Assembly (NCBI RefSeq): GCF_020422885.1
Contig: NZ_CP084622.1
Location: 4,669,001 to 4,733,000, forward strand
Origin: Mesobacillus sp. S13
GTDB taxonomy: Bacteria > Bacillota > Bacilli > Bacillales > Cytobacillaceae
Direction: 5' to 3'
DNA length: 64,000 bases
Position numbers and translations under genes: made by a program. Positions 51,643 through 61,295 of the stretch are shown in pieces. How positions within the stretch are numbered: the first letter of the stretch is position 1; the number at the start of each line of letters is the position of its first letter. Below the pieces are notes generated by a model that was not told the origin of the DNA, did not search any database, and saw only the letters and a list, made by a program, of their open reading frames with translations.

Positions 51643-53934
51643 TTATTTCAATTTTACAGAAAGCTCGCTTTCAGCAGGGATCGTTACGTCTTCGCCATAA
51701 AGCTTCATAGCAAGTTCTGGTCCTTGCTGCGTGAGGACGACGTTTTCCTGGTTCACTTCTACTTTGATATAGTGGTCGCGGTAGATGATGTTGAAGCTGT
51801 ACTGGTTCCATGCTTTCGGGATGAATGGCGCAAATGACAATGTGCCTTCGGCTGTGCGCATGCCCGCGAAGCCTTGTACGATCCCCAGCCATGCACCTGT
51901 CATGCTTGTGATGTGCAGGCCGTCTTCTGTATCGTTGTTGTAATTATCAAGGTCAAGGCGCGCCGTGCGGTTGTACATTTCATATGCCTTCTCCTCCATG
52001 CCAAGCTCTGCAGCAAGAACTGCGTGGATACTTGGAGACAATGATGACTCATGGACGGTCATTGGCTCATAGAATTCAAAGTTGCGGCGCTTCTCTTCCT
52101 CTGTGAACTCATGGTTGAAGAAGTATAGACCCTGAAGAACATCTGCCTGCTTGATGAAGCAGCTGCGCAGGATTTTATCCCATGACCATTTCTGGTTGAT
52201 CGGGCGGTCTTCAGCTGAAAGCTCATCCACCGTCATCAAGTCTTTATCAAGGAATGTATCATGCTGGACGAAGACACCTTTTTCTTCATCATACGGGAAG
52301 TACATTTTCTCGATGATATCCTGCCATTTTGAAAGCTCGGCATCAGAGAACTCCAGTCCAGAAAGACGGTTCTCATGGCCATTCTGCTTAAGGAACTCGA
52401 TGACTTCAAGCGTGTAGCGCAATGTCCAGACAGCGATACGGTTTGTGTACCAGTTGTTGTTGACATTGTTTTCGTATTCATTCGGTCCTGTTACCCCATG
52501 CATCATGTAAACGTTCTTGGACTTGTTGTAGTGTACGCGATCTGCCCAGAAACGGGAGATGCCTGCGAGCACATCGATTCCATATTCATGGAGGTAATCT
52601 TTATCTCCAGTATAATTAACATAGTTATAGATTGCGTAGGCAATCGCACCATTTCGGTGGATTTCCTCAAACGTGATTTCCCATTCATTGTGGCACTCGA
52701 CGCCTGTAAAAGTAACCATTGGGTAAAGCGCACCCTTTAGTCCTTGCTGCTTTGCGTTATGGTAGGCGCCATCCAGCTGGTTATGGCGATAGATCAGCAG
52801 GTTGCGGGCAACCTCGGATTCTGCAGTAGAAAGATATAGCGGGATTGCATAAGCTTCTGTATCCCAATATGTTGCACCGCCGTACTTTTCACCTGTAAAA
52901 CCTTTAGGTCCGATGTTCAAGCGTGAGTCTTCACCATAATAGGTGGAGAAAAGCTGGAACAGATTGAAACGGATGCCCTGCTGTGCTTCATCATCGCCGG
53001 CAATCTCGACATCAGCGATTTCCCAGCGGCTCAACCAGCCATTTCTATGCTCTTCCAATAATTGTTCAAAGCCTTTTTCAACGGAACGTGCCAGCACTTC
53101 GCGTCCTTTAGAAACCAGTTCGTCGGCTTCATAGTCACGATCTGTTGTCACAGCAACAAACTTGTAAAGAGTGACAGTTTGTCCCTGCTCAGCCTTCACT
53201 TCAATGACATTTTCCACATATTCTTCTTTTTCATTGACTTCGACTTTAGCGACACTGCCTTTGACAACACTTTGCATAGTTGTCGCCACCTGGAAAGTCG
53301 GGGTCCCGAATGGATTGTCCTTCGTCTTCATGACAAGATTGCCATTGTATTCTGAAGCATCTCTGCTCACTTCATACCAGAAGTCCTCGTCATAGTTAGA
53401 GTCTTCGTTACGCACATCTCCGTCTAGATAAGGAACAAAGGTAAGTTTTCCATTATAATTCTTGGCAGTCACTGAATACTTGATCGCAGCCAGTTCTTTG
53501 TCAGCAACAGAAAGGAATCTTACAGCTTCCACTTCTGTTTCCTTGCCGTTCTGAACGACTGTAAAACGGCGTGTCAAGACACCGTGCTGCATATCAAGCT
53601 CACGGTAGTAATCGCTTACTTCTGCGCTGTGAAGATCCAGTTCCACTCCATCAACAATTACCTTAATGCCGATAAAATTTGTTGAGTTAATGACCTTGCC
53701 AAAATAGTGTGGATAGCCATTTTTCCACCAGCCTACACGCGTTTTGTCCGGAAACCAGACGCCTGCAATATATGAACCACGATGAAAGTCTCCCGTATAT
53801 GTTTCTTCAAAGTTCCCGCGCATGCCCATATGGCCATTTCCCAGGCTCATGATGCTTTCCGCAAGCCGGAAATCTTCTTTATGCAAGTCCGTTTCAACGA
53901 TCTTCCAGCTATCAATTCCAAATAATCTTTTCAT
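51643..53934 (-). CDS. Maltose phosphorylase (GH65)
   Basis: Phosphorolyses maltose to beta-glucose-1-phosphate and glucose in the cytoplasm. 763 residues with the GH65 layout: N-terminal beta-sandwich (residues 1-~270), a helical linker, an (alpha/alpha)6 barrel and a small C-terminal beta sheet. The catalytic acid Glu lies in [16 protein letters not shown] in the barrel. Phosphate-binding Ser pairs are expected in [18 protein letters not shown], seen near residue 640. Kojibiose and trehalose phosphorylases are close relatives, but the neighbouring maltose genes favour maltose. The ATG at 53934 follows AAAGGAG. Confidence 0.9.
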   Translation of the reverse strand: MKRLFGIDSWKIVETDLHKEDFRLAESIMSLGNGHMGMRGNFEETYTGDFHRGSYIAGVWFPDKTRVGWWKNGYPHYFGKVINSTNFIGIKVIVDGVELDLHSAEVSDYYRELDMQHGVLTRRFTVVQNGKETEVEAVRFLSVADKELAAIKYSVTAKNYNGKLTFVPYLDGDVRNEDSNYDEDFWYEVSRDASEYNGNLVMKTKDNPFGTPTFQVATTMQSVVKGSVAKVEVNEKEEYVENVIEVKAEQGQTVTLYKFVAVTTDRDYEADELVSKGREVLARSVEKGFEQLLEEHRNGWLSRWEIADVEIAGDDEAQQGIRFNLFQLFSTYYGEDSRLNIGPKGFTGEKYGGATYWDTEAYAIPLYLSTAESEVARNLLIYRHNQLDGAYHNAKQQGLKGALYPMVTFTGVECHNEWEITFEEIHRNGAIAYAIYNYVNYTGDKDYLHEYGIDVLAGISRFWADRVHYNKSKNVYMMHGVTGPNEYENNVNNNWYTNRIAVWTLRYTLEVIEFLKQNGHENRLSGLEFSDAELSKWQDIIEKMYFPYDEEKGVFVQHDTFLDKDLMTVDELSAEDRPINQKWSWDKILRSCFIKQADVLQGLYFFNHEFTEEEKRRNFEFYEPMTVHESSLSPSIHAVLAAELGMEEKAYEMYNRTARLDLDNYNNDTEDGLHITSMTGAWLGIVQGFAGMRTAEGTLSFAPFIPKAWNQYSFNIIYRDHYIKVEVNQENVVLTQQGPELAMKLYGEDVTIPAESELSVKLK

Positions 53935-53958
53935 AGCTTTTAGCTCCTTTAAAGGTTG

Positions 53959-53972
53959 TACAAACGTTTGCA
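53959..53972. promoter_or_regulatory. cre/LacI-family operator of maltose phosphorylase
   Basis: TACAAACGTTTGCA differs from the consensus TGNAANCGNTTNCA only at position 2 and resembles the site at 33960. It lies 25 bp before the start codon, a place where a bound repressor would block transcription. Confidence 0.65.
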
Positions 53973-54162
53973 CTATTATATCATGAATTTCCGCAAAAAT
54001 GACAAAAGCAATGGTGATATTTTTGTGTCATGCTGAACTTATTATTATTTTACTATTATATTTCGGTCATTTATTTTTTCACCTATTTTGTTGGTACATA
54101 TGTTATAAATTTTCAGAAAACTAATATAATCTAAAAGAACTAATCAAGAGAGGAGGAAAGAT

Positions 54163-54534
54163 ATGAGCATACGATTTTTCAAAGTGGCTGCAGTCTATTT
54201 TGTCATTGCTATTATTTTGGGAATTATTATGGGTATCGTGCATGATTTCACTTTGACGTCGGTCCACGCACACTTGAACCTGCTTGGCTGGGTATCAATG
54301 GCCCTGTTCGGGACGATTTATTATCTTTTTCCGAAAGCCGGGAACAGCAAGCTTGCCAGCACTCATTTCTGGCTGCATAACATCGGGGTCCCTGTCATGC
54401 AGGGCGGGATCACTTTATCCATGCTGGTTGGGGGTGTCATTTTCACCGTCTTTGCCATCATTGGATCACTGGTCATCGTTTTTGGAGGCATTCTCTTTCT
54501 TTTGAATGTATTCAAAAATGTAACAGCATCATAA
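54163..54534 (+). CDS. Small membrane protein resembling part of heme-copper oxidase subunit I
   Basis: 123 residues with four predicted helices. The segment VHAHLNLLGWVSMALFGTIYYLFP (residues 34-57) resembles helix II and its surroundings in cbb3/NorB-type subunit I, and five His residues (27, 35, 37, 68, 72) lie at helix ends. A real oxidase subunit I has about 12 helices and six ligand histidines, so this is at most a fragment-like or descendant domain. Known as a short cytochrome-c-oxidase-like family in Bacillaceae. Heme binding is unproven. A perfect -10 box TATAAT is at 54125-54130, and GGAGG precedes the ATG. Confidence 0.75.
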   Translation: MSIRFFKVAAVYFVIAIILGIIMGIVHDFTLTSVHAHLNLLGWVSMALFGTIYYLFPKAGNSKLASTHFWLHNIGVPVMQGGITLSMLVGGVIFTVFAIIGSLVIVFGGILFLLNVFKNVTAS

Positions 54535-54541
54535 TGAAGAC

Positions 54542-54577
54542 AAAAAAAGTTCGCCCTTTGAGAGGCGAACTTTTTTC
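54542..54577. terminator. Bidirectional terminator
   Basis: AAAAAAGTTCGCC pairs with GGCGAACTTTTTT across a short loop, with A/T runs on both sides, between convergent genes. Confidence 0.93.
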
Positions 54578-54578
54578 A

Positions 54579-55784
54579 TTACGCAAGCTCCTTCTGCTTC
54601 GTTTCCGTGCCCCAGAAGAATACAGCCGCTGCACCAACCAAAATGGCGATGCAGAAAATCGTGAATATCGTCGTGATGGATAGATTCTGTGCTGCTAGAT
54701 ATGGAACCATCAGCGGTCCGATGATCCCACCGATACGGCCAAAGGATGCAGCCATCCCCGCTCCTGAGCCACGGATCGTTGTTGGATATTGTTCTGGTGT
54801 ATAAGCATACAGCGCGCCCCATGCACCCAGGTTGAAGAATGACAGCAGGATTCCTGCCGTAATCAGCAGTGCAAGCGTGTCTGCCGTGCCGAAGAAAAAG
54901 GCACTTAATGCTGTTCCGATCAAATAGACAACCAGCACGAATTTCCTGCCGGCTCTTTCTATCAACCACGCGGCTGTAAAATATCCCGGTAGTTGGGCAA
55001 GGGTCATGATCAATACATACTGGAAGCTTTTGATCAATGTGAAGCCCTTCATGACCATCACGCTCGGCAGCCAGAGGAACATTCCATAATAAGAGAAAAC
55101 CACACTGAACCATAAGATCCATAGCATAGCCGTTCTCTTGAAGTGTTCTCTTGACCAGACCTCCGCGATGCTCTCTTTCATCGTCAGCCTATCCTTTTTG
55201 GCGACTGCCAGGTACCTTGGTGAGTCAGGAAGATTGATACGAAGGTACAGGGCATACAGTGCTGGCAGCGCACTTAGGATCAGGGCCATTTGCCAGCCGA
55301 ATTTCGGAATGACGAAATAGGAGATCAATGCAGCAACTAGCCAGCCTGCAGCCCAAAAGCTTTCGAGCAGGACAACGACACGCCCCCGTTTTTCAGCAGG
55401 CACACTCTCCGAAACAAGTGTAGATGCGACTGGCAGCTCTCCGCCAAGCCCCATGCCTATAAAAAATCTTAGCAATAAAAAGAAGGACAAAGTCGTTGCC
55501 ATCGCGGAAATCCCGCTACCGACAGAGAACAGCAATAATGTAATAATAAAAACGTTTTTTCGGCCAATCCGGTCAGCCAGCAAACCAAAAACAAAGGCTC
55601 CGACAGCCATTCCAATTGAATTCACGCTGCCAATCCAGCCCATTTCCTTGCCCGTCAAATTCCAGTCTACCTGCAATGCAGCGATGATAAAGGACAGGAT
55701 CCCCACGTCCATCGCATCGAACATCCAACCCAGACCTGCAATCCCGAGCAGCTTCTTTTCTGAGATTTCCTCCGTTTTTTTCAT
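54579..55784 (-). CDS. niaP: MFS transporter, NiaP-like (niacin uptake)
   Basis: Membrane transporter, 401 residues and 12 predicted helices. It closely follows the B. subtilis NiaP (YceI) sequence as I remember it, including GLGWMFDAMDVGILSFIIAALQ, GSVNSIGMAVGAFVFGLLADRIGRKNVFI, GMGLGGELPVASTLVSE and PDSPRYL. NiaP carries nicotinate/nicotinamide; an aromatic-acid substrate is an alternative. GGAGGG precedes the ATG. Confidence 0.85.
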   Translation of the reverse strand: MKKTEEISEKKLLGIAGLGWMFDAMDVGILSFIIAALQVDWNLTGKEMGWIGSVNSIGMAVGAFVFGLLADRIGRKNVFIITLLLFSVGSGISAMATTLSFFLLLRFFIGMGLGGELPVASTLVSESVPAEKRGRVVVLLESFWAAGWLVAALISYFVIPKFGWQMALILSALPALYALYLRINLPDSPRYLAVAKKDRLTMKESIAEVWSREHFKRTAMLWILWFSVVFSYYGMFLWLPSVMVMKGFTLIKSFQYVLIMTLAQLPGYFTAAWLIERAGRKFVLVVYLIGTALSAFFFGTADTLALLITAGILLSFFNLGAWGALYAYTPEQYPTTIRGSGAGMAASFGRIGGIIGPLMVPYLAAQNLSITTIFTIFCIAILVGAAAVFFWGTETKQKELA

Positions 55785-55981
55785 AAAGCCCTCCTACACC
55801 ATAAAAGCGATACAAATAGTTTCCCTAAAATTGTTAGTTTTAACATCATTTATTACGTGCGTTTCTATATTACCACTTGTCTTTACACTAGTCATATTAA
55901 AAGTTTACACAATCCACCACAATAAATAATTTCAAGGAATAAGTGAACATTATAACTAAACCTTGAAAGGTGGGGTGTGCC

Positions 55982-56815
55982 ATGAGGAAAAACAAACCTA
56001 TTAAAAAGAACTCCATTCCCTTCCTGCTGCTGGCAGTCGCTCATGTTTTGCTTTTTATCATTTTCGCTAAACGAAGCCGCCAGAAAAATATATGGATCCT
56101 CTTGCTTTCTAATATAGGGATGGCTTATTTATTCGAGTATCCTGTCCTTAATTTGTTCAAAGGGTATACGTATAAACCATTAATCCTCAAAAAACGGATT
56201 CATGACCAAATTCTTGGGGCAATTTTTTCCCAGGCACTATATGTCCCCATAACCGCTACTCTCTTATCTGTGTATAGAAAGAATCGGTATTGGAAGCTGG
56301 GCACCACGCTGATCTATTACGGAATTGAACACTTATTCATTCATTTGAAAATTTATAAAGCATACTGGTGGAAGCCTAGTTACACTTTATTTTTCATGAA
56401 TATTTATTTTTACATCAGCGACTGGTTTTACAAAGAACTGAACGCAAAAAAAGAATGGGCTCTTGTCATTGCCCAATACCTGGCTACTGAAGTGATCGGG
56501 GTTACCTTGCTTTTTATATCTGCGGTCAACAGGAAAGTCCGGTTCGGACGTGGAATCCACCACTCCTGGCGCGAGCATTTCATCATTGCACCGCTCTATA
56601 GCATGATCCGGTCCATTTTCCTGGTAAAAAGTTCTTCAAGACCTGGTCTGATGCCAAGATTCACCATGTTCCTTGGTTCGTTTTTCACTGATATGCTGCT
56701 TGAACGGATCGGCCTGGTGAAGTTTCGGTTGAATAAGGTCTGGAGTATTGCTTTCCATGCCGTCATGATCATTATTTCAAGGTTTCTGTATTTAAAAATA
56801 CGCCTAAAAAAGTAG
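55982..56815 (+). CDS. Hypothetical polytopic membrane protein
   Basis: No family recognised. 277 residues starting with a Lys-rich stretch, about six or seven predicted helices (first: IPFLLLAVAHVLLFIIFA) and a C-terminus rich in Lys/Arg (FRLNKVWSIAFHAVMII...RLKK). The middle includes a Trp/Tyr-rich segment (KAYWWKPSYTLFFMNIYFYISDWFYKEL). GGTGGGGTG precedes the ATG at 55982. Confidence 0.7.
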   Translation: MRKNKPIKKNSIPFLLLAVAHVLLFIIFAKRSRQKNIWILLLSNIGMAYLFEYPVLNLFKGYTYKPLILKKRIHDQILGAIFSQALYVPITATLLSVYRKNRYWKLGTTLIYYGIEHLFIHLKIYKAYWWKPSYTLFFMNIYFYISDWFYKELNAKKEWALVIAQYLATEVIGVTLLFISAVNRKVRFGRGIHHSWREHFIIAPLYSMIRSIFLVKSSSRPGLMPRFTMFLGSFFTDMLLERIGLVKFRLNKVWSIAFHAVMIIISRFLYLKIRLKK

Positions 56816-56846
56816 AAACCCCCTCTGCAATGCTAAGGGGGGTTTG
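56816..56846. terminator. Bidirectional terminator
   Basis: AAACCCCC (from 56816) and GGGGGTTT (56838-56845) flank a 13-base loop between convergent genes. Confidence 0.82.
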
Positions 56847-56847
56847 G

Positions 56848-59082
56848 TTAATTAAGTTTTTCGAGGACCACTGTCACCTTAAACAGGTCTCCGTCGACTT
56901 CGATGTCAAGCGATCCTTCATGCAGATCGACGATCGATTTGGCAATCGCGAGGCCCAGCCCAGATCCTTCTGTATGACGTGACTGGTCACCGCGTTTGAA
57001 GCGCTCAAATAGTTCGTTCAGGTCTTCACCCAATTCGTATTTCGTGATGTTTTTAAAAGTTAGCACAACCCTGTCCTGCTCTTCTTTTACCGAAACATAT
57101 ACCCTTGTATTCTCCAAGGCATACTTCAGGATATTACCGATCAAATTATCGAACACTCTCCAGAGCTTTTGTCCGTCTACAAAGGCATAAACCGGATGCT
57201 CGGGCTGCGAGATCCGCAGCTGAAGCGTCGACTGGCTCAGTGCCTCATTATGCTCAGCCAAAGCCTGTTGCAGCAGCTGGTTGAGATCAACCTTCTCCTT
57301 GTGAAGTTCGATATTGCCGCTCGCCATTTTCGTCGCCTCGAACAGATCATCAATCAATACCTTTAGCCGCTTGGATTTCCGATCAAGAATTTCAAGGTAG
57401 GAGTCTCGGTCCTCGGGAGCTAGATCAGGTGTTTTCAAAAGCTCTGTGTACGTAATGATTGATGTCAGCGGCGTTCTGAGGTCATGGCTTACATTCGTGA
57501 TCAATTCCGTCTTCAGGCGCTCGCTTTTTGCTTGTTCCTTATGGGAAACATTCACCGTATTCCTCAAGTCATTGATATTTGCTGCATGTTTCGCGATTGC
57601 GGATTTCCCTTTCACCGGTATGTCGGCACCTAAATTGCCTGCAGTAAGTTCTTCTGTATGCTTCAATACTTTATTCAAGTAGCCTGCTTTTCTCATGATT
57701 ATGAGGAAAATCGGGAGACTTATGACCCCAATTGCGAAGGCAATAACAATAATATCTCCTCCACCAGCTGCAAGGACGCCAACAAACAGCATGCCCATTG
57801 CAAATGCAATGCCGAGGATGACGAGAAGCTGGAACCCGATGCTTTTGACGATAAATGCATCAAGAATGGTGTAGTAGCTTTTAACTATGAGGCTGTCAAT
57901 CAAGTCTTCCTTTAGCATTGGCCAATCCTTGCGGTACTCTGAAAGGAATCTCAGCTGGACCCAGCCGAAAGCAAGCAATGAAGCTGCAGCAACCAGGCTG
58001 ATGATCAGCTCGGTAAGGGTCGCGAAGAGATTTGAATGATAATAAACAAACTGTTCACTGATCAGTGTCATGGACAGCAATAGGAAAAATACTGTTAATA
58101 ACAGCAGGACCGCCCTTACATCCAGCGGGATCCTTCCATAGAATGGCTTCAGATGGTCAAACGAACCGAACACGGTTGCCGGTTTTCGTTTTGCCAGGAA
58201 GTAGCTCGCGATTAGTGCGGCAAAGCTTGTCAAAAGATAACCGAAAAAGAGCTTTTGCCCTTTCTGGTAGTCTTTATAATTCATGATGGCAATATTTCTT
58301 TCTGATGCACTCTTGGATAAACCGATTTGACCGGTCAGATTCAGGTCTTTTTGTTTTTCCAGGACGGGTTCTGCGCCTTCATTATAAGGCAGGAAATTCT
58401 CATTAAAACCAGTGAATGCATAATTTTTTTGCAAGTCTGCGAATTCCATTACATAATACATGTCTTTTTTATTCAGGTAGTCAGAAGCTTTTTCACCCTT
58501 TGATAGGTTAAGGTTTGTATAGACTTCACCTGTTGAATTGTCCTTCAGGTAATATTTATATGCTTGCTCAAGATTATTGAATTCATGGCGGTATGCTTCT
58601 AGGTCCCGATAAAATTCATCAATCTTCTGCTCTTTCTCTTTTACAATTTTAGCTCCTACATATTCATCACTATTGAAGTTTTCGGTGATGTCCGCAATCT
58701 TTTCGTCCCTTTCCTTCGTCAGAACGTCTTCAGCCGCCTTGTTTCCTGAATCGATTGCCGCCTGTATTTGATCATTATATTGCATTCCAATATTGGATAT
58801 CTGATCACCTAGATTGCCGTATCGTGTACGATGCTCTTCAATTTCCTCATCTGAAACGGTGATCTGCTTTTTCATTTCTTCCTTAGGCATATCATACAGT
58901 TCATACACATTCAGCATTTGTATAAACTGATCCATTTGCGAGTTGTATTCATCTGATTCAAAATAGTCACCATGCATATACCGGCTGCCATTCGTCAGGA
59001 TCGAAAACACCCCGCTAAGCCCGAAGGCAATCAATAGCACCCATACGACAAATAAATACTTACTTTTCGATTTTGTATCCAA
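56848..59082 (-). CDS. Multi-pass sensor histidine kinase
   Basis: 744 residues. After helix 1 (YLFVVWVLLIAFGLSGVFSIL) comes an outside domain of ~260 residues rich in Glu, Lys and Asp with coiled-coil-like stretches, then about six helices (residues 275-460), a HAMP-like linker, and the kinase core: phospho-acceptor His533 in NVSHDLRTPLTS, N box near 645 (NLIGNILKYA), G2 box GSGLGLAIAKSIV near 717. Start is a TTG overlapping the response-regulator gene by 23 bp. Signal unknown; the large outside domain suggests an envelope stimulus. Confidence 0.87.
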   Translation of the reverse strand: MDTKSKSKYLFVVWVLLIAFGLSGVFSILTNGSRYMHGDYFESDEYNSQMDQFIQMLNVYELYDMPKEEMKKQITVSDEEIEEHRTRYGNLGDQISNIGMQYNDQIQAAIDSGNKAAEDVLTKERDEKIADITENFNSDEYVGAKIVKEKEQKIDEFYRDLEAYRHEFNNLEQAYKYYLKDNSTGEVYTNLNLSKGEKASDYLNKKDMYYVMEFADLQKNYAFTGFNENFLPYNEGAEPVLEKQKDLNLTGQIGLSKSASERNIAIMNYKDYQKGQKLFFGYLLTSFAALIASYFLAKRKPATVFGSFDHLKPFYGRIPLDVRAVLLLLTVFFLLLSMTLISEQFVYYHSNLFATLTELIISLVAAASLLAFGWVQLRFLSEYRKDWPMLKEDLIDSLIVKSYYTILDAFIVKSIGFQLLVILGIAFAMGMLFVGVLAAGGGDIIVIAFAIGVISLPIFLIIMRKAGYLNKVLKHTEELTAGNLGADIPVKGKSAIAKHAANINDLRNTVNVSHKEQAKSERLKTELITNVSHDLRTPLTSIITYTELLKTPDLAPEDRDSYLEILDRKSKRLKVLIDDLFEATKMASGNIELHKEKVDLNQLLQQALAEHNEALSQSTLQLRISQPEHPVYAFVDGQKLWRVFDNLIGNILKYALENTRVYVSVKEEQDRVVLTFKNITKYELGEDLNELFERFKRGDQSRHTEGSGLGLAIAKSIVDLHEGSLDIEVDGDLFKVTVVLEKLN

Positions 59083-59752
59083 TCCCCCACACCACCTTCA
59101 AAAATCTTGGATTCTTTGGATCGATCTCTATTTTTTCACGGATTTTCCGGATGTGGACTGCTACCGTATTTTCTGCGTTGTAGCTTGGCTCCTTCCATAC
59201 CCGCTCATATATATCATTGATGGAGAATACTCTGCCAGCGTTCGTCATAAGCAGCTCGATAATCTTGTACTCGATTGGCGTCAGTTTCACCGGATCGCCA
59301 TGGGCTGTGACCTCCTTAGAAGACTGGTCCAAAGTCAGTCCGTTCAGGTCGATCGCTTTCGCTTTTCCTTCATATGTACCGAGCGTGACATATCGTCTCA
59401 GCTGGGATTTTACCCTTGCGATCAATTCGAGCGGATTGAACGGCTTCGTCACATAATCATCGGCGCCAACCTGGAGCCCGAGAATTTTATCCGTATCCTC
59501 TGCTTTTGCACTTAAAATGATGATTGGAATGTTTTTATCCTCTCGAATCCGGAAGGTCGTCGTAATACCGTCCTGGCGCGGCATCATCACATCGAGCAAA
59601 ATTAAATGAACAGGCTGCTCATTCAATTTCTCGATTGCCTCGATCCCGTCCGCTGCCTTAATCACCTTGATTCCTTCATTCTTCAAATAAATTTCAATCG
59701 CATCACGTATCTCTTTCTCGTCATCAACGACTAGCACATTGTATTGTTCCAC
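59060..59752 (-). CDS. OmpR/PhoB-family response regulator
   Basis: About 230 residues: receiver domain with acidic pocket VVDDE and phospho-acceptor Asp54 in ILLDVMMP, Lys in SAKAEDTDKILG-VGADDYVTKPF, then a winged-helix DNA-binding domain (LTPIEYKIIELLMTNAGRVFSINDIYERVW). The GTG at 59752 follows AAGGGGG with good spacing; the upstream in-frame ATG at 59782 has none. It partners with the overlapping histidine kinase gene. Confidence 0.9.
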   Translation of the reverse strand: MEQYNVLVVDDEKEIRDAIEIYLKNEGIKVIKAADGIEAIEKLNEQPVHLILLDVMMPRQDGITTTFRIREDKNIPIIILSAKAEDTDKILGLQVGADDYVTKPFNPLELIARVKSQLRRYVTLGTYEGKAKAIDLNGLTLDQSSKEVTAHGDPVKLTPIEYKIIELLMTNAGRVFSINDIYERVWKEPSYNAENTVAVHIRKIREKIEIDPKNPRFLKVVWGIGYKIEK

Positions 59753-59782
59753 GCTTTTAAGACCCCCTTCCCATACAGGCAA

Positions 59783-60059
59783 GCTTTGATATTGATTATT
59801 CTAGACAGTGAACCTTAATATTCACTGAGCATAAATCTTAAGATTTTCTTAATATTGGTAAAGAGTGGTGTGTGAATCTATTATATATTTTTATGAAGGT
59901 TGAAGGGGAAGGTAATTTGGGGATGATTATTTTAAAAATTGGAGATTCGCTGCACTGAAACAGGCTCAATCTCCTGAAAGATTGAACCGATTATAGAAAA
60001 GAAACCCATTTTCATAGCGAAGACAATAAGTTTCAAGCCCTACTCATATGGTGAACATT
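59783..60059. other. Intergenic region upstream of the two-component system
   Basis: About 275 bp without a gene. An inverted repeat AGTGAA/TTCACT lies at 59808-59827 and CTTAATATT occurs as a direct repeat at 59814 and 59848, 34 bp apart, as might suit a PhoB-type regulator; this is tentative. The rest, to 60059, is AT-rich and shows nothing I can name. Confidence 0.4.
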
Positions 60060-60152
60060 TTTTATTGGCGATTTTCTAATTTTATTGGCGAAAAAAATGA
60101 TTTATTGGCGATTTCACCCTGCTTATTGGCGAAAATCAGATTTTATTGGCGA
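60060..60152. repeat. 20/21-bp tandem repeat array, family C, array 2
   Basis: ATTGGCG starts at 60064, 60084, 60104, 60125 and 60145 (steps 20, 20, 21, 20). TTTATTGGCG is the reverse complement of CGCCAATAAA in the array at 31515-31672, so the same family is inserted in opposite orientation. It follows the 3' end of the HAD gene. Confidence 0.92.
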
Positions 60153-60214
60153 ACTGGAAATTCCGTGCGTTTTTTTCCAGTTAAGGACCGGTTCCTTCGA
60201 TGAGTATTTGCCGG

Positions 60215-60679
60215 CTACTTCCGCAGTGTGGCAATCATCCTTTTAGGATTCAACAGCAAATCCAATCCGTCATTGATATCTTTGATTATCACATCACTTT
60301 TCAACAATGTTGCCGGTGCGCATCCTTCTCTTCCGGCAACAGCAATGGCTAGATCTGCTTCTTCGAACATAGCTTCATCATTAGCCCCGTTGCCCATACA
60401 GATTACTCCATCCAGGCCATGGACAAATTCACCCTTTTCCCCGGTATGATTATCTGAATGAAGAATCTGCACCGATACTGGCAGTCCAGTGCACTGTCTG
60501 GCTACGGTGCCATTTGTATCCGCAGTAATGACATGAATCTCCATTTCCTTGCTTAACAGCATGATTCTTTCAGCGACACCAGGAATCAACTCACCGTTAA
60601 AAGCAATCGTCCCGTTAAAATCCAGAACAAGATGGTGAATAGTAAATGGACCTCTTCCAGGGATGTTCAAAGATAACAT
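60215..60679 (-). CDS. HAD-like protein, soluble P-type ATPase domain family
   Basis: 154 residues resembling the isolated phosphorylation domain of P-type ATPases (COG4087 type). The nucleophile motif is DFNGT near residue 20, followed by ITADTNGT and the acidic MGNGANDEAMFEEADLAIAV motif near 98-115. It has no membrane segment, so it cannot be a pump by itself; activity is probably phosphatase-like. GGGGGCG precedes the ATG. Confidence 0.8.
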   Translation of the reverse strand: MLSLNIPGRGPFTIHHLVLDFNGTIAFNGELIPGVAERIMLLSKEMEIHVITADTNGTVARQCTGLPVSVQILHSDNHTGEKGEFVHGLDGVICMGNGANDEAMFEEADLAIAVAGREGCAPATLLKSDVIIKDINDGLDLLLNPKRMIATLRK

Positions 60680-60740
60680 GAATACGCCCCCTTATTTTTG
60701 ATAGAATAACGTTATTATACACCTGCTTGGAGGATGTAAA

Positions 60741-61280
60741 ATGAAAAAGAACAATGTGGTCCTGTATATTGCGATGAGTCTCGACGGCTATATCGCGAGG
60801 CCGGATGGTGCCGTAGATTGGCTGGATGACGTGGAAGGCGAAGGAGATAATGGATACGGTGAATTCTACAGCCAGGTTGGGACCGTCATAATGGGCCGTA
60901 AAACATATGAAGAGGTTTTACGACTGACGGATGAATTCCCTTATGCCGGAAAAAACTGTTATGTTTTATCGCGCCAGACTAAGGAAAGCAGCCCCCATGT
61001 CACGTTTACAGAGGAGGACCTGGAATCCCTTGTTTCTCGTTTGAAGAAGGAATCCGAAGGCTATGTGTGGCTTGTTGGCGGCGGTCAGCTCGTGAAGCAG
61101 TTCCTTGAAAAACAGCTAATTGACGAAATCCAACTTTATATCATTCCGAAATTGATTGGTGAAGGAATCCCGCTGTTCCCGGATGGCACACCGCCAGCAG
61201 ATTTCGAATTAACAAGTACCGGACGCTATGGGCAGATTGCATCCCTGACATACAAAATCAAAACAAATGGCGCTGGCTGA
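60741..61280 (+). CDS. Dihydrofolate-reductase-like / RibD C-terminal domain protein (YyaP-like)
   Basis: 179 residues of the DHFR-like fold used for the RibD reductase domain: MSLDGYIARPDGAVDWLDD near residue 12, VIMGRKTYEEVL near 50, LSRQTKES and VWLVGGGQLVKQFLEKQLIDEIQLYIIPKLIGEGIPLF. Stand-alone members are reductases of unknown substrate. Not a true folate reductase by these motifs. GGAGG precedes the ATG. Confidence 0.85.
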   Translation: MKKNNVVLYIAMSLDGYIARPDGAVDWLDDVEGEGDNGYGEFYSQVGTVIMGRKTYEEVLRLTDEFPYAGKNCYVLSRQTKESSPHVTFTEEDLESLVSRLKKESEGYVWLVGGGQLVKQFLEKQLIDEIQLYIIPKLIGEGIPLFPDGTPPADFELTSTGRYGQIASLTYKIKTNGAG

Positions 61281-61292
61281 TCACCAGCGCCA
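61268..61292. terminator. Hairpin at the end of the DHFR-like gene
   Basis: TGGCGCTGG (61268-61276) and CCAGCGCCA (61284-61292) form a 9-bp stem across the stop codon, between convergent genes; the T tail is weak. Confidence 0.6.
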
Positions 61293-61295
61293 CTA

